From assembly GCF_039523235.1 (NCBI RefSeq), contig NZ_BAAAEX010000011.1: 64,000 bases of DNA; one strand, given 5' to 3'. Within the stretch, counting starts at the first letter, position 1; the number at the start of each line of letters is the position of its first letter. The notes below the pieces were generated by a model. That model was not told where the DNA came from. It made no database searches and saw only the letters and a list, made by a program, of their open reading frames with translations. The translations under genes were made by a program, and so were the position numbers. Source of the DNA: Castellaniella ginsengisoli (GTDB lineage Bacteria > Pseudomonadota > Gammaproteobacteria > Burkholderiales > Burkholderiaceae_B). Positions 52,590-59,466 of this stretch are shown piece by piece.

Positions 52590-53003
52590 GATAAGGCTCC
52601 AAATGTAAGCATGCGGATGCACGCATGGTGGATTTTACTCTATTTATACTAAATATTGTGGTTTTTATTTTTAAATAGGCTATATATGGTGTTTTCAGAT
52701 GGGTTGGACGGTCCTTCGTCCGGTAGCAGCGCTCGCCGCGCGGCCAGTGTCCCCAGTCCATCTCCATGGTGCGGGCAGCCATGGCCCTGAGTTCGCCGCC
52801 CAAACGCCGACGTGTACCACTGCGCTTCTCCCTGCAAGGGGTGAAGCCGACCTACACGCATGGGTGTCAGTATCTTGAGAACCCTGTCTAGTGTCTATAA
52901 AACGGTGGTTTTCTGAACATTCCTGGCAAGGACAATTTTTCGGTTGAATCGGACTTTGTGGTGTTAAAATATTCGTCAACTATTCATAGTCCCGAAAACG
53001 TCA
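52590..53003. promoter_or_regulatory. intergenic region with repeat copy A, upstream of resolvase
   Basis: This 414-base gap has AT-rich DNA at its left end (promoter of the DUF2188 gene, minus strand), then the repeated element copy A (52706-52843). The putative resolvase promoter near 52944-52970 (TTGAAT then TAAAAT) follows. A near-palindromic segment around 52893-52912 (AAAAC/GTTTT) may be a res site. No gene is present. Confidence 0.5.
52706..52843 (+). ncRNA. repeated island RNA element, copy A (upstream of resolvase)
   Basis: A hairpin GGACG/CGTCC (52706-52721) is followed after seven bases by a conserved core from GCGCTCGCCGCGCGGCC (52729) to CTGCAAGGGGTG (52843), nearly the same as copy B in both length (115 bases) and ends. 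The hairpin sequence differs from copies B and C, but the pairing and the spacing are kept. It ends about 160 bases before the resolvase start. It is probably an RNA leader of the radC-motif type. Confidence 0.65.
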
Positions 53004-53570
53004 ATGAATCAACGCATCGGCTACGCCCGTGTTTCGACCGACGACCAGAATCTGGACATGCAACGAGACGCATTGACTGCGGCTCGGTGTTCAGTGATCT
53101 ACGAAGAAACCGTAAGCGGTAAGGGATCGGCGCGCCCTGAGCTGGAGCAATGCCGAAAGGCATTGCGTCCGGGTGATACCTTGGTCGTGTGGCGACTGGA
53201 CCGGCTTGGGCGCAGCTTGCCCGACCTGGTGCAGATCGTCACCGAGCTGGAGCAGTTGGGTATAGGCTTCGAGAGCGTCACTGAACGTATTGAAACCGGC
53301 AGTGCAGCTGGTAAGTTGGTTTTTCATGTGTTTGCCGCCTTGGCCGAGTTTGAGCGAAACCTGATCCGCGAACGGACAAACGCGGGTCTGGCAGCTGCGA
53401 GGGCGCGTGGCAGGGTTGGTGGGCGCAAGCCAAAGTTAGACGCAAAGGATGTAAGGGAAATCCAGGCCCTATGGCGTGATAAAAGCATCCCCGTTGCCGA
53501 TATCGCCAGGCGCTACGGAGTTTCCCGTACTACGTTGTACAAACATTTAGATGGGCCTGCCCCGATGTAG
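53004..53570 (+). CDS. serine recombinase (resolvase/invertase family)
   Basis: This 188-residue serine recombinase starts with RIGYARVSTDDQNLDMQ, in which the Ser at position 11 is the nucleophile. The conserved Arg residues lie in WRLDRLGRSL (about 64-73). A C-terminal helix-turn-helix (VADIARRYGVSRTTLYKHL, about 164-182) binds DNA. The sequence is full length and appears intact. No transposase is adjacent, so it may resolve dimers of the island or be a relic of a Tn3-type element. Confidence 0.9.
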   Translation: MNQRIGYARVSTDDQNLDMQRDALTAARCSVIYEETVSGKGSARPELEQCRKALRPGDTLVVWRLDRLGRSLPDLVQIVTELEQLGIGFESVTERIETGSAAGKLVFHVFAALAEFERNLIRERTNAGLAAARARGRVGGRKPKLDAKDVREIQALWRDKSIPVADIARRYGVSRTTLYKHLDGPAPM

Positions 53571-53672
53571 GCCTAATGAAAAAAGCGGCGGGTGTTCCGG
53601 CGGCAACCGGAACACTCGCCTAACCACAACCAGCCTATACAGGAGGCATAGCAATGGCTGCTAGTACTTTAC

Positions 53673-54548
53673 ATGAAGTACCACCCGGACGACTTGCTTA
53701 TATTCCGTGCGGTTGCGGCCACCAGGGGGACAGGTTTGACCGAGAACAATCGCCACGATTTAGAGGCCGAAGAGCTTGAAACAGATGAAGGTACTACAGA
53801 CGATGTTGCGTTTCGCCCTGGGGCCAATGCCGATGCACCGGCTGATGTCGAACGTTACATCAGTGCAGAAGTGCGGGAGCTCTACGACGTGTACAGTTAC
53901 CGGCATGCGGCAGCGATCCTGGCCAACTCTTTCCCGGACGAACTGGCCGAGATCGAGAGGGCCTTGCTTGCCTTTCGTATTACCACGCGAGAAATCGGTA
54001 TGCCTGGTGGGAACGAATCAGATATGCCGAAGAAATACTCTCGCACTTTGCGCCCTGAGGGGTGGGTTGAAGCGCGGATTCAAGGCGATTTGCTGGTGAG
54101 GATGCAAGAATATGACGAGCAGTTCCTGCCTAGTGGGAAGACCAGGAAAGTGAAACGATCTGAGAGTACGCCGCGCATGATCGAAAATTTCATTGACGGC
54201 CACAAGATCGACTATGTGAAGGGCCGCGTAGCCTTCGATTTGGAGTGGAACTCGAAGGATCAGACCTTCGACCGGGATTTGTACGCCCTGCGGGCCTTTC
54301 ATGAATGTGGTCTTATCAGTGCCGGTATTCTGGTCACGCGCAGCGAGAAGTTAAACCCGGTTTTTGACGTCGTTCCTCAGCTGAACAAAGAGGGTGAGGA
54401 CGTCGGAAAAACCGTAAGAGCTAAATACGGTGCCAGCACGACATGGATGGGCAAGCTCCTGTACCGGCTCAATGCCGGCCGACACGGTGGCTGTCCCGTT
54501 CTGGTGTTTGGCATCACACCAAAACTTATTGAGGATTGGAATCCATGA
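53673..54548 (+). CDS. BglII/BstYI-like type II restriction endonuclease
   Basis: This 291-residue protein resembles the BglII/BstYI endonuclease family, which cuts GATC-containing palindromes. The family fold begins near VRELYDVYSYRHAAAIL (about residues 67-83). The nuclease core is in KIDYVKGRVAFDLEWNSKDQTFDRDLYALRAF (about 173-204), where the acidic residues and Glu form the metal site. It ends RHGGCPVLVFGITP. The first 65 residues are not seen in that family. A strong AGGAGG (53641-53646) precedes a different ATG (53654) in another frame, so the start is uncertain. It overlaps the methyltransferase gene by four bases. Confidence 0.78.
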   Translation: MKYHPDDLLIFRAVAATRGTGLTENNRHDLEAEELETDEGTTDDVAFRPGANADAPADVERYISAEVRELYDVYSYRHAAAILANSFPDELAEIERALLAFRITTREIGMPGGNESDMPKKYSRTLRPEGWVEARIQGDLLVRMQEYDEQFLPSGKTRKVKRSESTPRMIENFIDGHKIDYVKGRVAFDLEWNSKDQTFDRDLYALRAFHECGLISAGILVTRSEKLNPVFDVVPQLNKEGEDVGKTVRAKYGASTTWMGKLLYRLNAGRHGGCPVLVFGITPKLIEDWNP

Positions 54549-55243
54549 CCAACAACAAGGCCGACACGGCATCAGACGCAGGACGGGATCTGCTGGCCCG
54601 ACACGGCGGTCGGCGTTTTAGCACCATCCTGGCTGATCCTCCCTGGCAGTTCCAGAACCGTACCGGCAAGATGGCTCCGGAACATAAGCGTCTGTCACGC
54701 TACGGCACGATGACGTTGGAAGACATCATGGCGTTGCCGGTCGAACAACTGACCGCTGATACTGCGCATCTGTATTTGTGGGTGCCTAATGCGCTGCTGC
54801 CCGAAGGCATCAAAGTGCTTGAGGCCTGGGGGTTCCAGTACAAAAGCAATATCGTCTGGCACAAGGTACGCAAGGATGGCGGCCCGGATGGGCGCGGGGT
54901 TGGTTTCTATTTCCGCAATGTCACCGAGCTGGTGCTGTTCGGTGTCCGTGGTAAGAACGCTCGGACGCTCGCACCAGGTCGGCGGCAAGTGAACTTTCTT
55001 GCTACGCAGAAGCGTGAGCACTCGCGCAAACCGGATGAGTTTTACGACATCGTGGAATCGTGCAGCCCTGGTCCGTTTCTGGAATTGTTCGCTCGCGGGC
55101 CGCGTGATGGTTGGGACGTATGGGGCAACCAGTCAGACGAGTATTATCCGGACTGGCCGACTTACTCAAATCACTCGCAGGCAGTGCGCGATTTTTCTGG
55201 ATTAGAGAAGGCTGACCTTGGTGTGAAGCTCGCCGCTTCCTGA
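54545..55243 (+). CDS. MT-A70 family DNA adenine N6-methyltransferase
   Basis: This 232-residue SAM-dependent methyltransferase has the catalytic motif ADPPWQF (about residues 30-36), an MT-A70 fold with YLWVPNALLPEG and GFQYKSNIVWHK, and the C-terminal SAM-site block ELFARGPRDGWDVWGNQ. The ATG at 54545 overlaps the endonuclease stop (ATGA), so the two are translationally coupled. I infer a restriction-modification pair in which this enzyme methylates the adenine of the endonuclease site. MT-A70 proteins also occur alone in mobile elements, so the pairing needs testing. Confidence 0.85.
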   Translation: MTNNKADTASDAGRDLLARHGGRRFSTILADPPWQFQNRTGKMAPEHKRLSRYGTMTLEDIMALPVEQLTADTAHLYLWVPNALLPEGIKVLEAWGFQYKSNIVWHKVRKDGGPDGRGVGFYFRNVTELVLFGVRGKNARTLAPGRRQVNFLATQKREHSRKPDEFYDIVESCSPGPFLELFARGPRDGWDVWGNQSDEYYPDWPTYSNHSQAVRDFSGLEKADLGVKLAAS

Positions 55244-55267
55244 GATAAAACGCTAGGGGAAAACCGT

Positions 55268-55498
55268 ATGAGTGAACCCGCACAGACAGGCTTCTACAGC
55301 GTCCGGATTGCGCAGGATGATGAGTTGGCAGCTATGGCCACTGGTGGCTGCGAACTGGCCAAGAATGAAATGTTGGCCAGGTTGCCGGATCGTCTGAGTG
55401 CTTTGCTCGACCTGTACCTGGTGGCGTATGGTCAGGACCGTGAACAAGCGATCAAGGCGTTAGGTGCTGATGTTGGGCGCTTGAGTGCTGCATCGTGA
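55268..55498 (+). CDS. small hypothetical protein downstream of the methyltransferase
   Basis: I do not recognise this 76-residue acidic, mostly helical protein (CELAKNEMLARLPDRLSALLDLYLVAYGQDREQAIKAL). It has no membrane segment. It follows the methyltransferase by 24 bases with AGGG upstream, so it is likely co-expressed. It could be a control or accessory subunit, but there is no direct evidence. Confidence 0.6.
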   Translation: MSEPAQTGFYSVRIAQDDELAAMATGGCELAKNEMLARLPDRLSALLDLYLVAYGQDREQAIKALGADVGRLSAAS

Positions 55499-56027
55499 GG
55501 TAATCCGCCTCCTGTTCCCCTGACTCACCCCGGCCAGCAGGCCGGGGACGGGCTTTCGTGCTCCGCATCAAGCCTCGTTCCGAGTCTTGCCCCATACGGG
55601 CTTCAATCCTTTTCGGGCAGTGCCGGCCGGCACTGTCAAAAACCTCACATCGAAGTTTGAGACGCGCCTTGGGCGCGTCTATTGGCGCTCGCCGCGCGGC
55701 CGGTATTCGCAGTCAGCGTCCTATGGCCTGGTCCCGCTGCCATAAGTTCGCCGCCTAAAACGCCGACGTGTACCACTGCGCTTCTCCCTGCAAGGGGTGC
55801 GCTTCGCCGCGTACTCCCCCGGTCCCTACGCTTCGCTACGGGCTGCGGCCTCCGTTCACGCCCCTTTCCGGTCGGCGCTACATGGTCTTCGACGGCAAGG
55901 CGACGAACTCACGGCAACGGTGGCACTCCGGGCCAGACAGCAGGACTGCGGACACCGCAAAACCTACAGAAGGCTCGGAATCTTCGGCCCCGGTAGCACT
56001 GGGAAACCATTTTTAGGAGCGATGGCG
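55499..56027 (+). promoter_or_regulatory. long leader of radC holding repeat copy B
   Basis: This 529-base non-coding region aligns through most of its length with 57142-57654. Matches include TCGTGCT.CGCATCAAG (55557/57148), the 115-base core, and a downstream part with AACTCACG and GAATCTTCG. An 18-bp perfect palindrome lies at 55618-55635. The open frames crossing it lack protein-like composition. It ends in TAGGAG before the radC ATG. Confidence 0.6.
55550..55799 (+). ncRNA. repeated island RNA element, copy B (upstream of radC)
   Basis: Elements in order: a 5' block shared with copy C, the palindrome CAGTGCC...GGCACTG (55618-55635), a hairpin AGACGCGCC/GGCGCGTCT (55660-55680), and the conserved core from GCGCTCGCCGCGCGGCC (55685) to CTGCAAGGGGTG (55799). 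The hairpin sits four bases before the core. It lies ahead of radC, which fits the radC RNA motif known from integrative elements. Confidence 0.72.
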
Positions 56028-56564
56028 ATGCACACGGAACACAGCAACAGTCAGGCACTTGGCTATGACAACATGAACGAGGCGCAAACCCTGTATGTGC
56101 GCTGCACCAATGGCCGCTATAGCGTAGCGACCGATGCCCAGGTGCTGGCCGCTGCCCGCGCTGCGGCGGGAAATCTGATTGTCATCGGCCCGGTCATGAG
56201 TAAGCCCGAGCGAGTCAAAGCGTTTTTTCAGGCCAAGTTGTGCGGCCTTGGCCATGAGTGCGCTGCGTTTCTGTATCTGGATGCGCAGCTGCAGGTGATC
56301 CAGTACGTAGAGCATGCACACGGCACGTTGAGCCATGCCAGCATCTACCCCCGCGAAATTGTGAAAACGGCCTTGCGTGTGAATGCCGCCGCGCTGCTGA
56401 TGGCGCATAACCACCCGTCCGGGCTGGCTGAACCCAGCGCCGCTGGTGTGAGCATGACGCGGCAGCTCAAGCAGGCGCTGGCCCTGGTCGATGTGCGTTT
56501 GCTGGACCATGTTGTGGTTGCTGCAACCCAGGCCGTTTCCCTGGCTGAACGCGGCCAGGTGTAA
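56028..56564 (+). CDS. radC: RadC-family JAB/MPN-domain protein
   Basis: This 178-residue RadC-like (JAB/MPN domain) protein lacks the N-terminal helix-hairpin-helix domain of chromosomal RadC, as is usual for mobile-element versions. The metal motif is HNHPSGLAEPSAAG (about residues 124-137). The normal pattern is H-x-H-x7-S-x2-D, but the last residue here is Gly instead of Asp. The ATG at 56028 is preceded by TAGGAG at eight bases; an ATG six bases earlier is too close to it. The element-borne RadC family is of unknown role. Its leader carries the repeated RNA element. Confidence 0.88.
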   Translation: MHTEHSNSQALGYDNMNEAQTLYVRCTNGRYSVATDAQVLAAARAAAGNLIVIGPVMSKPERVKAFFQAKLCGLGHECAAFLYLDAQLQVIQYVEHAHGTLSHASIYPREIVKTALRVNAAALLMAHNHPSGLAEPSAAGVSMTRQLKQALALVDVRLLDHVVVAATQAVSLAERGQV

Positions 56565-56656
56565 GGCGGTCGGCAGGGTGGGGCTGCGGCCCCGCCCTGT
56601 ACCAGGGCGGGCAGGCCGCGCCACCCCGCATCCCTTATTCAACAGGAGATCACCTC

Positions 56657-57073
56657 ATGAATACCCATGCAGTTGGTAACGACGACCGTTTGAGCAGTAG
56701 GGCGCAGGCTATCCGGGATGGCCGATTGATAGACATTACGCGCCAGGCTGGCCGCGTTGGCTTTCGGGTGCCGGTGGCGATTAGCCGCGCAGCCTGGCAG
56801 GATTGCGTGGAATGGGCAGACACCACGGCATCACCCGAAACCGAAGACCGCCGCTTGCATGATCTGCTGCGCGAGTTGAACGAACGCGCCGTATTGGCGT
56901 CGGAACTGGACCCTGAAGGCGTGGCGCTGATGCGGTTTTATCGGGTTCCGGCTGGGGCCAAGCACACCGTGGCCGAAGTGACGACGCTGGCCCTGCACAG
57001 CGGGATGGATGAACACGATATGCCCATCATCACCATTAGCCTGGCTGGCGAAGCCGACGATTCTGCCGTCTGA
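56657..57073 (+). CDS. DUF6573-like island protein, paralogue 1
   Basis: This 138-residue protein shares its pattern with the one at 57655: RAQAIRDGRLIDITRQAGRVGFRVPVAISRAAW..CVEWAD, then a helical middle, and a last strand DMPIITISLAGE. This is the arrangement I know from DUF6573-type proteins of conjugative elements, function unknown. It follows radC by 92 bases containing a GC-rich hairpin (GCCC/GGGC) and its own AGGAGA. The protein is acidic with no membrane segment. Confidence 0.78.
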   Translation: MNTHAVGNDDRLSSRAQAIRDGRLIDITRQAGRVGFRVPVAISRAAWQDCVEWADTTASPETEDRRLHDLLRELNERAVLASELDPEGVALMRFYRVPAGAKHTVAEVTTLALHSGMDEHDMPIITISLAGEADDSAV

Positions 57074-57654
57074 CCGGCTGTATCACTGCACTCCACCCTG
57101 CATGATGTGTCCATGTCCCCGCCGCCGTGGGCGTCGGGGCCGGGCTGTCGTGCTGCGCATCAAGTCCCGTGCCGGGTCTTGACCCTGGCGGGCTTCCATC
57201 CCTTACGCCTTCGCGCCGGTCGGCGCTGTGCGCTTCGCTTGCCAGGCGGCCGCAGGCCGCAGATGGAGCCGCGCCCATGCGGGCGCGACTAGGGGCGCTC
57301 GCCGCGCAGCCGATGTGGGGCGACAGATCCGCGCCACTGCCGACATCCCCGTCTTTCGTAAGTCCCGCCGCCTAAACCGCCGACGTGTACCACTCCGCTT
57401 CCAGCCTCCGAGGGCTTTCGCGGCATAAACGGCTGCCTCCCCGCTGCGCGGGTCCCCTCCATTTATTCCACGACCCTCTCCGGCAGGCTGCTGCATGGTC
57501 CAGATCGGCACGGCGACGGAACTCACGAAGACGGCGGCAACACCGGGAGCCAGGATCAATCCCCCCACATCGCATCAACGATCCGGCTCAAGAATCTTCG
57601 AATCCGGTCAGCAGAAAAACCAGCCCCAAAAGGCTTTTTTGAAGGATGGAAACC
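57074..57654 (+). promoter_or_regulatory. long leader of the second DUF6573-like gene, holding repeat copy C
   Basis: This 581-base non-coding region aligns with the radC leader, with the order of blocks kept and small insertions. Frames crossing it are short and dissimilar to proteins. GAAGGA precedes the ATG at 57655. Confidence 0.6.
57142..57413 (+). ncRNA. repeated island RNA element, copy C
   Basis: It aligns with copy B: the 5' block at 57142, GC-rich hairpins, then CGCGCCC (57270-57276)/GGGCGCG (57281-57287) seven bases before the core at 57295. The core ends near 57413 in a diverged form (CCGACGTGTACCACT kept; CTCCCTGCAAGGGG replaced). The hairpin sequence differs from B and A while pairing is kept. 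Confidence 0.65.
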
Positions 57655-58062
57655 ATGAACAAGCTGTTCGAAGCATCAGACCTGATCCATGTCTACAGCC
57701 GCGCCGATGCGATTGCAGATGGTGTGCTGGTGGATGTCACCGCGACGGCCCGCGAAGCCGGGTTTACGGTGCCGGTCGCCATGACCCGCGCTGCCTGGGC
57801 CGATTGTGTGGAGTGGACCGAAGAAACCGACCGGCGCAAGGCGACGAGCCAGGACGAGGCGGGGCGCTTGTGGGATGTCGTGTGGATGGCGCACCGGGCC
57901 GCACTGCGGGCGGCAGGGGCTGGATGCTGCGCCTTTGAAGTGCTGCGGGTGCCACGCGAAGGCCAGGGCATCCGTCCCCGTAGCGCGGTGCTGACTATGC
58001 GCATCGGTGCCGGGGACGCCGGTGAGTCGGTCATCACGATCAGCCAGCCCAACGAGGACTGA
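57655..58062 (+). CDS. DUF6573-like island protein, paralogue 2
   Basis: This 135-residue protein has the family pattern SRADAIADGVLVDVTATAREAGFTVPVAMTRAAW..CVEWTEE, then GRLWDVVWMAHRAALRA and a final strand ESVITISQPNED. It is a diverged paralogue of the protein at 56657. GAAGGA before ATG 57655 selects it over the ATG nine bases upstream. It precedes ssb. Proteins of this kind are common in conjugative elements; no activity is known to me. Confidence 0.82.
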   Translation: MNKLFEASDLIHVYSRADAIADGVLVDVTATAREAGFTVPVAMTRAAWADCVEWTEETDRRKATSQDEAGRLWDVVWMAHRAALRAAGAGCCAFEVLRVPREGQGIRPRSAVLTMRIGAGDAGESVITISQPNED

Positions 58063-58146
58063 CAACCCCGGCCAATGCTTCGCAGCGCGGAGCATTGACA
58101 GCGGCTGTCGCTGAAATCCCAACCACGGAAAGCAAGGAGAAACACC

Positions 58147-58635
58147 ATGGCATCAGTCAACAAAGTCATCCTCATCGGCAACCTGGGCCGCGATCCCGAA
58201 GTGCGCTATAGCCCGGACGGTGCCGCGATCTGCAATGCTTCGGTTGCCACGATGACCCAATGGAAGGACAAGGCCACCGGCGAGAAGCGCGAGGAAACCG
58301 AATGGCATCGGGTGGTGTTCTACAACCGCCTGGCCGAAATCGCGGGCGAGTATTTGAAGAAGGGCCGTTCCGTTTACATCGAGGGCCGTCTGAAAACGCG
58401 CAAATGGCAGGACAAGGAAACCGGCGCGGATCGGTTCAGTACCGAAACCGTGGCCGATCAGATGCAGATGCTGGGTGGCCGTGACGGTGGCCCGGCTGCG
58501 GGTGACGATGCGGGCCAGGATGGCCCCAAGACCAGCAAGCCCGCACAGTCGCGCAAACGGAGCGGGCGCAGTGCCGCACCTGCCGAGCAGCCTGCGGCCA
58601 TCGACCAGGCCGATGATATGGACATCCCGTTCTAA
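58147..58635 (+). CDS. ssb: single-stranded DNA-binding protein
   Basis: This 162-residue SSB has an OB fold (residues 1-110, with NKVILIGNLGRDPEVRYSPDGA and the TEWHRVVFYNRLAEIAGEYLKKG block). A low-complexity linker follows, and the conserved acidic tip DDMDIPF at the C-terminus recruits partner proteins. AAGGAG precedes the ATG. Island-borne SSBs support conjugative DNA transfer and repair of the single-stranded form. A terminator follows. Confidence 0.95.
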   Translation: MASVNKVILIGNLGRDPEVRYSPDGAAICNASVATMTQWKDKATGEKREETEWHRVVFYNRLAEIAGEYLKKGRSVYIEGRLKTRKWQDKETGADRFSTETVADQMQMLGGRDGGPAAGDDAGQDGPKTSKPAQSRKRSGRSAAPAEQPAAIDQADDMDIPF

Positions 58636-58657
58636 TTCCGTCTGACCTTCCATCCCT

Positions 58658-58680
58658 GGGCCGCTTTTGCGGCCCTTTTT
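58658..58680 (+). terminator. intrinsic terminator of ssb
   Basis: GGGCCGC, loop TTTT, GCGGCCC and then TTTTT (58676-58680). Confidence 0.9.
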
Positions 58681-58978
58681 GCGTCTGCCCGTTGCTGTGC
58701 TTTGGTAGTGGGTTTCTGTCTGCCTGGTGCGCTTGTCCCAGGCTGCGCCTGGGTCCCTACCGTGTGACGCTGCCTGCCCAGTTTCCGGTCAGGCTGGGCC
58801 GTTTGTCCCCAAATTCGCTGACGCTCATTTGTGGCCTTAAACGTCCCACACATGACGCACCCCTGGCGGGGAGCCGGAAAGCCTTGCCCACCAAGGATTT
58901 GCGGGGATTGGGCTGATTCTTTGGGGGTGGAACAAACAGAGCGACGGCATCGAGTAACCCATTGGCAATACAGTACAA

Positions 58979-59004
58979 AATTAGGCTACAGATGTGGCCT
59001 AATT
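58979..59004. promoter_or_regulatory. 26-bp operator-like palindrome
   Basis: Arms AATTAGGC (58979-58986) and GCCTAATT (58997-59004) flank TACAGATGTG, itself close to TACA-N2-TGTA. One mismatch breaks an otherwise complete dyad. The centre resembles BlaI/CopY-type operator boxes. Confidence 0.6.
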
Positions 59005-59320
59005 CGTCGTAGACATGTTCATTGTGAGAGAAAGCGTCGTACTGGAGACAAGTGGAGGACATTCATGAGGCGGTATGGCTGCATCTGCGTGGCGAGTACA
59101 GGACAACGTGGAGACACATAAGGGACGTGCTCAAGACTCAATGTATACAGACAAAGGACAATCCCTGTATCCACGCAAGATCAACGAGTACAGTGGCTCA
59201 ATCAATCTCAAGTTTTTGCGGGAATGAAATAGCCCGCGGCTGTGCAGTATGGTCCTATAGAAGCGTTGTGGCTCCAGCATGAACAGGGAAGGGTAGGGGA
59301 GAGAGGCGTCTTATAAAAAA

Positions 59321-59355
59321 TGACAACAAAGTAATCGTTATGTAATCTGATTGTC
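59321..59355 (+). promoter_or_regulatory. CusR/CopR-like half-sites upstream of the copper ATPase gene
   Basis: TGACAA (about 59321-59326) and TTGTCA (about 59350-59355) lie in inverted orientation. Between them GTAATC occurs twice with an 11-base period (about 59331 and 59342). TGACAA-N2-TTGTCA is the CusR box of copper operons; the wider spacing here makes the identity uncertain. Confidence 0.45.
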
Positions 59356-59466
59356 ATGGTGGTCAGATCTGCCTATGTCATGATGATCCATATCGGCGGC
59401 TTGCAAAGAGCCGGACTAGAACTCTCTCTTTGATAATATTTCCCATCGCAGAAGGTTTTTTTCACC

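Larger units (their letters stand above)
58636..59466. promoter_or_regulatory. long intergenic region between ssb and copper ATPase gene
   Basis: This 831-base gap marks a change from the ICE-like genes to the copper cluster. It holds the ssb terminator, a 26-bp palindrome (58979-59004), and the copF promoter region with TGACAA/TTGTCA half-sites. An open frame at 59052-59282 has no protein-like composition, and I call it non-coding. GC falls sharply after about 58.95 kb. Confidence 0.5.

Noticed and set aside
53004..53570. Resolvase as part of an intact Tn3-type transposon
   Set aside because: No transposase gene or 38-bp terminal repeats were seen around it.
53654..53779. 41-codon frame with a good AGGAGG before it, overlapping the BglII-like gene
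   Set aside because: Possible leader ORF, but no motif and it stops early; treated as part of the start problem instead of as a gene.
59052..59282. 76-codon frame between ssb and the copper ATPase
   Set aside because: Composition unlike a protein, no Shine-Dalgarno and no family resemblance.
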